Shown piece after piece: positions 22,218 to 25,983 of a DNA stretch of 25,983 nt. The stretch comes from a virus: positions 1 to 25,983 of the IMG/VR virus record IMGVR_UViG_3300021370_000030; one strand, given 5' to 3'. Numbering within the stretch: position 1 is the stretch's first letter; each line of letters opens with the position of its first letter. Below the pieces are notes generated by a model. The model did no database searches. It worked only from the letters and a program-made list of their open reading frames with translations, and was not told the origin of the DNA. Made by a program: the position numbers and the translations under genes.

Positions 22218-22871
22218 ATGAAAACTTATGGATATATGCGCGTCTCGACAGACGATCAGGACTTCAAACTCCAAGAGGATGCCCTCAACCGCTATGGCGT
22301 TGATCACATCTTCTCTGACAAAATGACTGGGGCGCGAATGGACCGCCCCGGCTTAAAACGTGCCGTCAAGGTGATGCGTCCCGGTGATAAGCTGGTGGTG
22401 TGGCGTCTTGACCGGTTGGGCCGATCTACAATGGGTGTACTGGACGCTGTTCAGAGCATGGAAGCGGCTGGTATTGAGCTGGTATCCATGACGGAAAGCA
22501 TCGACACATCGAGCCCAATGGGGCGCATGTTCCTTACGATCTGCGCTGCATTCGCCCAAATGGAGCGTGACCTTATCTCAGAACGCACCAAGGCTGGTAT
22601 TGCGGCGCACAAGGCTCGTGGTGGCACGATGGGCAAGAAGCATTTCGTAAAGGACCACCCTGCTCGACTGGCCAAGGCGCGTGAGATTGCCGATATTGTG
22701 ATCGGCGGCGGCATCACGGGCAAGGAGTTCGTTGCGCTTATGCACGAGGCGCAGCCAGAACCGCGCATTAAGTCGGTGCAGAGCCATTATAATTGGAAAG
22801 CCAAGGGGTTTGACGGGCTGTTGCTCGATGTACCACTGGCCGATGTTGAAGTTGATGAGGAGCAAGGCTGA
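22218..22871 (+). CDS. Small serine recombinase (resolvase/invertase family)
   Basis: 217 residues. The N-terminal catalytic domain (1-135) is clear: YMRVSTDDQ with nucleophile Ser10 and Arg8, then RLDRLGRST with Asp65, Arg66 and Arg69, and the long E-helix FAQMERDLISERTKAGIAAH. The enzyme would cut DNA through a phosphoserine link and rejoin it, resolving dimers or inverting a segment. The C-terminal 80 residues lack the usual GRP...LT HTH and instead show GGGITGKEFVALMHEAQPEP followed by a possible helix-turn-helix. It is far too short for a large serine integrase. It is the first gene of a three-gene plus-strand operon with TGATG couplings. Confidence 0.88.
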   Translation: MKTYGYMRVSTDDQDFKLQEDALNRYGVDHIFSDKMTGARMDRPGLKRAVKVMRPGDKLVVWRLDRLGRSTMGVLDAVQSMEAAGIELVSMTESIDTSSPMGRMFLTICAAFAQMERDLISERTKAGIAAHKARGGTMGKKHFVKDHPARLAKAREIADIVIGGGITGKEFVALMHEAQPEPRIKSVQSHYNWKAKGFDGLLLDVPLADVEVDEEQG

Positions 22872-23050
22872 TGATAAAATCAGTAAGGTATGCAAAGATT
22901 ATGAGCGCCGTTGGATTTTTTGTCGCTGATCTGGGGCATTGGGTGGCGGGGCATGAGTGGGGCGTTGACCTATATGCTACGGGCATCAAGCACGGGTTGG
23001 AGTTCCCCGCCGATGCTTACGACTACATCAAAGATATGGAGGATACCTGA
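22871..23050 (+). CDS. 59-residue protein coupled to the recombinase
   Basis: The ATG at 22871 overlaps the recombinase TGA as TGATG, and its own TGA overlaps the next ATG the same way. The N-terminus is basic (MIKSVRYAKIM). A moderately hydrophobic, aromatic middle contains His and Trp residues (GFFVADLGHWVAGHEWGVDL), and the end is acidic (DYIKDMEDT). The function is not recognised. Its size and tight coupling suggest it is co-produced with the recombinase. Confidence 0.5.
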   Translation: MIKSVRYAKIMSAVGFFVADLGHWVAGHEWGVDLYATGIKHGLEFPADAYDYIKDMEDT

Positions 23051-23337
23051 TGGATATCGTGGGGCTACTTCGGGACAGTGAGTTCAGTGCCGCCAACAAC
23101 CGCTTCAAGGCCGCTGACGAAATTGAAAGGCTGCGCGCGGCAGTGTCCGTTGCCGACGCCTTTCTTGGCAATTTGCAGCAAGTGAACTCTGAACCCTTAA
23201 ACTCTATCAACGGGGGAGACCGCAAGACCCGCGCCCACTTCACCGCAGAGTTGCGGAATGATGCAAGACTCGCTTGGGCCAATGTGGGAAACTTGGTGAA
23301 CGGTCACATCGACGTAGCACCAAAGGAGCCTGACTAA
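23050..23337 (+). CDS. Small helical protein, last gene of recombinase operon
   Basis: 95 residues starting in a TGATG overlap. Residues 1-45 are helical and charged (GLLRDSEFSAANNRFKAADE, then IERLRAAVSVADAFLGNLQQ). A Ser/Asn/Pro-containing linker and another helix (RAHFTAELRNDARLAWANVG) follow. The DEIERLRAAV stretch recalls small phage proteins with leucine-rich helices, but no function can be named. It ends with a four-base overlap with the convergent minus-strand operon. Confidence 0.55.
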   Translation: MDIVGLLRDSEFSAANNRFKAADEIERLRAAVSVADAFLGNLQQVNSEPLNSINGGDRKTRAHFTAELRNDARLAWANVGNLVNGHIDVAPKEPD

Positions 23338-23594
23338 CCGCCCGCTCGCCACTTAGCCACAGCGGGGCAGTCTGACTTGATTGCCCCGTCTGGACATCCG
23401 CATTTTGGCCAGTCGCACAGCTTGAAGTCTGGGCCGCTTTCGATTTCCAACTCCAACGCCTTCCCGTATGTCTCCAATATCTCGGCAAGAACAATCGCGC
23501 TATCCGGTTCAAGCGTGATCTGTGACCGCATTCCAGCAGCTGCGCCCGCTCTGAGCGTTGACGCCATGCCGTCGAATGTTTTGAAATTAGCCAT
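23334..23594 (-). CDS. Small cysteine-containing protein of recombination operon
   Basis: 86 residues, last gene of the minus-strand operon. Its start overlaps the upstream stop by one base (23594). The N-terminal 60 residues are helical (MASTLRAGAAAGMRSQITLE and AIVLAEILETYGKALELEIE). The C-terminus has a cysteine cluster CDWPKCGCPDGAIKSDCPAV, possibly a small metal-binding knuckle. No family is named. It converges with the plus-strand gene at 23050, overlapping it by four bases. Confidence 0.55.
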   Translation of the reverse strand: MANFKTFDGMASTLRAGAAAGMRSQITLEPDSAIVLAEILETYGKALELEIESGPDFKLCDWPKCGCPDGAIKSDCPAVAKWRAGG

Positions 23595-24016
23595 TAGTAA
23601 TCCCCGCCCAACATATCTATCATTGAATTTGTGTCTTCAAGGTAACCAAAATCAGGGCCATATGCGGCTTCCCATGTTTCTTGCCCTTGGTGGTATGCGA
23701 TCTTGCTTTTGTCCCGGTCAAACCGCAGCCCCTGGTGGTGGCACATGCAAAGCGGGATCGTATTGATATCGTCCTCGCGCGCCGAAGAAAACCGCCCGCT
23801 TTTGCAGTGGTGTGCTTCGGTCTTGCTGGTCTGCACCGTTCCGAACTTGACGCAGATGCAGCACGGCAATCGGCGAACCTTTACCATGCGGGCTAGATCC
23901 GCCTGCCCCGCGTCTGACTTGCGGTAATCGGCGCGCTTCTTTGATATCTGCCGCATCCATTTGCGTTTATTCTTTTCGGGCTTCGGTTGCTTTTGTCCGA
24001 GCGGGCCGCGCATCAC
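23594..24016 (-). CDS. HNH-type nuclease, Ref-like (RecA-dependent) candidate
   Basis: 140 residues. The N-terminus is very basic (Lys/Arg/Gln to residue 50). The rest fits the compact HNH-type zinc nuclease of phage P1 Ref and related NinX/NinG-like proteins: CCIC (52-55), EAHHCKSGR (68-75 with His69 and His70), then IPLCMCHHQGLRFD with Cys90, Cys92, His93 and His94, followed by FxxxYG-like WEAAYG. This layout suits a DNA-binding nuclease. RecA dependence is known for Ref and only presumed here. Its neighbours NinB and the annealing protein support a recombination role. Confidence 0.68.
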   Translation of the reverse strand: MMRGPLGQKQPKPEKNKRKWMRQISKKRADYRKSDAGQADLARMVKVRRLPCCICVKFGTVQTSKTEAHHCKSGRFSSAREDDINTIPLCMCHHQGLRFDRDKSKIAYHQGQETWEAAYGPDFGYLEDTNSMIDMLGGDY

Positions 24017-24384
24017 GTTTCCACCTCTGCGTTTGATAGGGCGGAAGCCTCATAGTGATCTGGCCATTCTAGTTGGTGTGTTAGAGGATCATCCGATGCC
24101 GCTTTTGCGTCAGAGGTAGAGAACTTTTCCTCTGAGTTATCGACCGCTGCGGATCGTGCAGACACGTCTAGGACGCCCTCGGAATAAGCTAACCCCACCA
24201 GAGACTTTTGCCGTCTGGCTTCGCGTTCAAGAGCCTTCGCGCTCACCTCTTGCTGCGGAATGGCGGCTATGGCGGCACGGGCTTGCATCCGGTAAAGTTC
24301 GCGCTGCGTTTTTGGATCATCCCAATTTCGACACATTGCCACAGCTATCGCCTTTGCCACCCGCTCTATCGTTTCATCAGTCAT
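24013..24384 (-). CDS. Unknown protein of recombination operon
   Basis: 123 residues, overlapping its neighbours by four bases on both sides. Residues 1-45 are helical and contain VAKAIAVAMCRNWDDPKTQR and a segment with MQARAAIAAIP, a pattern common in small phage proteins of unknown function. Residues 50-110 are Ser/Ala/Asp-rich and probably disordered. There is no catalytic motif. Its place between a coiled-coil protein and the Ref-like nuclease implies co-expression with recombination genes. Confidence 0.55.
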   Translation of the reverse strand: MTDETIERVAKAIAVAMCRNWDDPKTQRELYRMQARAAIAAIPQQEVSAKALEREARRQKSLVGLAYSEGVLDVSARSAAVDNSEEKFSTSDAKAASDDPLTHQLEWPDHYEASALSNAEVET

Positions 24385-24926
24385 GTTGTTCCCTTTGCTA
24401 TGAGTGCTTCAACTGCGTCTCGGCAATCGTGCGTTGCGTTCAACCCGTGGCCGTTAGCCCGCTCGGCACACTTCTTGCGAGGGCCATGCCATATTGCATT
24501 CATGGCGTCCGTTAGCGCGTCTTCCCGTACCGTTTTAAGCGCTGCCTCTAGCTCTGCAATGCGTTCGACAGCCTTCCCGAACTCGTCCAGCTTTTCTTTC
24601 ATATGCTGGTATGCCGCGTCAGCGGTTACGCCGTCGGGATCACTCCATCCGTCGAAGCCAGTCGCTTCAAGTAGCGCGCGCATAGATACCCAGCAGTCAC
24701 CTTCGAAGTCCGCAGACACCTTAGTTTGGTGTTCGTCGTATTCCATTTGCAGGTCTTCAAGGTCCGCTTCCAGCGATTGCTTTTGCGCCTCTAGCTCTGC
24801 AATGCGGGCCGCTTGGGCGAGGAGGGTTTCAGACACATCCTGACCTTCGTGTACTATGCCACCAAGGTTGGCGGCTATTCCTTTAGCCATATCCTCAACC
24901 GCTTCTTTGCTAATATCAGTCATCAT
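24381..24926 (-). CDS. Coiled-coil protein with duplicated repeat
   Basis: 181 residues, starting 11 bases inside the NinB-like gene. Two coiled-coil blocks, AQAARIAELEAQKQSLEADL and VERIAELEAALKTVREDALT, flank a middle region with the FEGDCWVSMRALLEATGFDG segment. The RIAELEA block is encoded by the same 20-base sequence twice. The C-terminus contains WHGPRKKCAERANGHGLNAT, a His/Cys-containing tail. No family is recognised. It might bridge or scaffold proteins, based on the coils only. Confidence 0.55.
   Translation of the reverse strand: MMTDISKEAVEDMAKGIAANLGGIVHEGQDVSETLLAQAARIAELEAQKQSLEADLEDLQMEYDEHQTKVSADFEGDCWVSMRALLEATGFDGWSDPDGVTADAAYQHMKEKLDEFGKAVERIAELEAALKTVREDALTDAMNAIWHGPRKKCAERANGHGLNATHDCRDAVEALIAKGTT
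24544..24806 (-). repeat. Two in-frame copies of a 20-bp repeat
   Basis: GCCTCTAGCTCTGCAATGCG (plus-strand reading) occurs at 24544-24563 and again, identically, at 24787-24806. The copies are 243 bases apart, an exact multiple of three, and both encode RIAELEA within the coiled-coil gene. The identity at all positions, silent ones included, suggests recent duplication or gene conversion. Confidence 0.85.
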
Positions 24927-25371
24927 TCATCCCTTCATATTTCTGCAAACTCGGGTCTATAAGCCGAACGCCAGCTTCCGCAAAATGTTGCATCATGGCG
25001 TCCATGTACTCACCGAGTTGCTTTGTGTTCATCTTCGACGTTATCGCCGGGTCCAGAACCTCGAACATTTTGCGCTTTGTTTCGTATGGCAGCGGCTTGA
25101 ACGTGGCGTCATAGTCCGCTTTGAATGCGGCATCATCGCGGCGCAGAATCGGAACGCCAAAGATCAGCTTGCATTCAGCCCGAACCTTTGCAAACGTAGT
25201 ATCGCCCATTTCGCGCTCGATCTGAGCATACCACATATGAATCGTGTCATTCTGCGGGTTTGTCCGCTTTGCCCCTCTGACATAGGACACCGTGAGCGGG
25301 AACGGTTGAGACTGCAAAGCCCTCTCCCATCCCCGCAGGTCTTCCGGTGTTTTGATCACACGGCTAGGCAT
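24916..25371 (-). CDS. NinB-like recombination protein
   Basis: 151 residues. RTNPQNDTIHMWYAQIEREM (RxxPQN...W....EI pattern) and the end of the domain with ITSKMNTKQLGEYMDAMMQH leading to AGVRLIDP are characteristic of the NinB (PF05772) family, whose lambda member modulates Red recombination. The central CKLIFGVPILRRDDAAFKAD segment is helical. Its start overlaps the upstream annealing-protein stop by one base (TAATG). It sits with a Ref-like nuclease and a putative single-strand annealing protein, so a phage recombination role is well supported by context. Confidence 0.72.
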   Translation of the reverse strand: MPSRVIKTPEDLRGWERALQSQPFPLTVSYVRGAKRTNPQNDTIHMWYAQIEREMGDTTFAKVRAECKLIFGVPILRRDDAAFKADYDATFKPLPYETKRKMFEVLDPAITSKMNTKQLGEYMDAMMQHFAEAGVRLIDPSLQKYEGMNDD

Positions 25372-25983
25372 TACCCGTCAGCGCTTTCTGCGTCCGCTGC
25401 TTTTTGACCCGCCTTAGCAAACTCAGCCTTTATCTCTGTGAAATGCTCATCTGTTAGGCTCTCCAAGGTTTGCTTTTCTTCCTTCCAATAATCACTCAAC
25501 GCCTGCTTGGTTGTGATCGAATTGATTGCAACAAGCATATCATCACGAGCCTGCGCGCTATTAAATGGCGGGCCACTCTCTGCCTCACGATAGGCGGCGT
25601 TTACGTCCTCAACATACTTTTGATCATCCCAACGTCCCAAGAAGATATTTGCTGCAATCCCCAAGTGAGACGCGGCCTTGATAATTGCATCCGTCAGACT
25701 TTTCTTTGGGGCGTCTTCGTCAACAAGAGCCTTGCCTCCTGATGTGGTGTATGCGGCGCGCGTCTGGCCATAGCTGTCGAATGTATTGGCGCGATCTGTA
25801 TGCCAGAACTTTATGCGACACCAATGGATCGTCTCAGCCCCGATAGCCTCCCAAGATTCGGCCACAACATCCCAGCCGAACCCCTGCCCAACAGGCCCGA
25901 ATATCTCTGTCAGGCACTTTATGACGTATTGCGGATTTGGGGAAGTTCCCCTGTATGCCTTCCCTGTCATCGGCTTGGTGAAT
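25371..25983 (-). CDS. Putative single-strand annealing protein, 5' end off the window
   Basis: The visible 203 codons include four upstream of the first internal ATG at 25970, encoding FTKP. The frame is open to the window edge, so the true start is probably outside. The segments YRGTSPNPQYVIKCLTEIFG, GFGWDVVAES, FDSYGQT and DEDAPKKSLTDAIIKAASHL fit a phage family placed with Rad52-like annealing proteins (Sak-type). The C-terminal 50 residues are charged and helical. It would pair complementary strands during recombination. The fold assignment is inference; the NinB-like and Ref-like neighbours support it. Confidence 0.5.
   Translation of the reverse strand, partial: FTKPMTGKAYRGTSPNPQYVIKCLTEIFGPVGQGFGWDVVAESWEAIGAETIHWCRIKFWHTDRANTFDSYGQTRAAYTTSGGKALVDEDAPKKSLTDAIIKAASHLGIAANIFLGRWDDQKYVEDVNAAYREAESGPPFNSAQARDDMLVAINSITTKQALSDYWKEEKQTLESLTDEHFTEIKAEFAKAGQKAADAESADG

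Noticed and set aside
22218-22871. Serine recombinase as the phage integrase
   Set aside because: Large serine integrases are over 400 residues with zinc-ribbon and coiled-coil domains. This protein is 217 residues and no att-like core is visible nearby.

Overview
The window looks like a large part of a temperate, P22-like podovirus or prophage. It carries a nearly gap-free plus-strand late operon in P22 order: small terminase, large terminase, portal, scaffold, coat, gp4-like and gp10-like head completion proteins, tail tip, ejection proteins, transglycosylase, tailspike. The large terminase, with Walker A GRGWGKT after a DW.xWLALAG lead-in, resembles the type common in alphaproteobacterial phages and gene transfer agents. 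Together with the codon use and start-stop overlaps this suggests an alphaproteobacterial host, perhaps Rhodobacterales. The host is inference. No bacterial chromosomal gene, large integrase, repressor or att site is visible, so phage contig and prophage cannot be told apart.

Layout. 1-1891: a chain of small, translationally coupled plus-strand genes of mostly unknown function, including a winged-helix-like protein and a basic protein next to the terminase. 1998-9504: DNA packaging and head genes, with a terminator-like hairpin after the coat gene. 9491-15852: a histidine-rich collar-domain tail tip in the P22 needle position, a GNAT-like protein, three putative ejection proteins, and a transglycosylase. 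A possible antisense membrane-protein gene lies in the only real gap of the late operon. 15881-18355: a tailspike with head-binding, beta-helix and C-terminal S74 self-cleaving chaperone domains. 18429-19950: a run of small proteins, four of them membrane proteins and one nested inside another. 19961-21153: the lysis cassette, with an M15 peptidase carrying a C-terminal membrane anchor, a 50-residue holin candidate, and overlapping inner and outer spanins.

21324-23337: a cluster with two minus-strand genes (one exported protein), then a short AT-rich divergent regulatory region with repeated TAGCA motifs. A small serine recombinase followed by two coupled small genes reads away on the plus strand. 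23334-25983: a six-gene minus-strand operon with one- to eleven-base overlaps, encoding a putative single-strand annealing protein (running off the window), a NinB-like protein, two unknowns, a Ref-like HNH nuclease and a small cysteine-containing protein. This is probably the phage recombination module.

The plus-strand genes build, package and release the virion, and the minus-strand operon supports phage recombination. The recombinase cluster is a separate unit between them. The least explained parts are the antisense membrane ORF, the nested membrane-protein genes, the recombinase/exported-protein unit, and the tail-tip protein replacing the needle.
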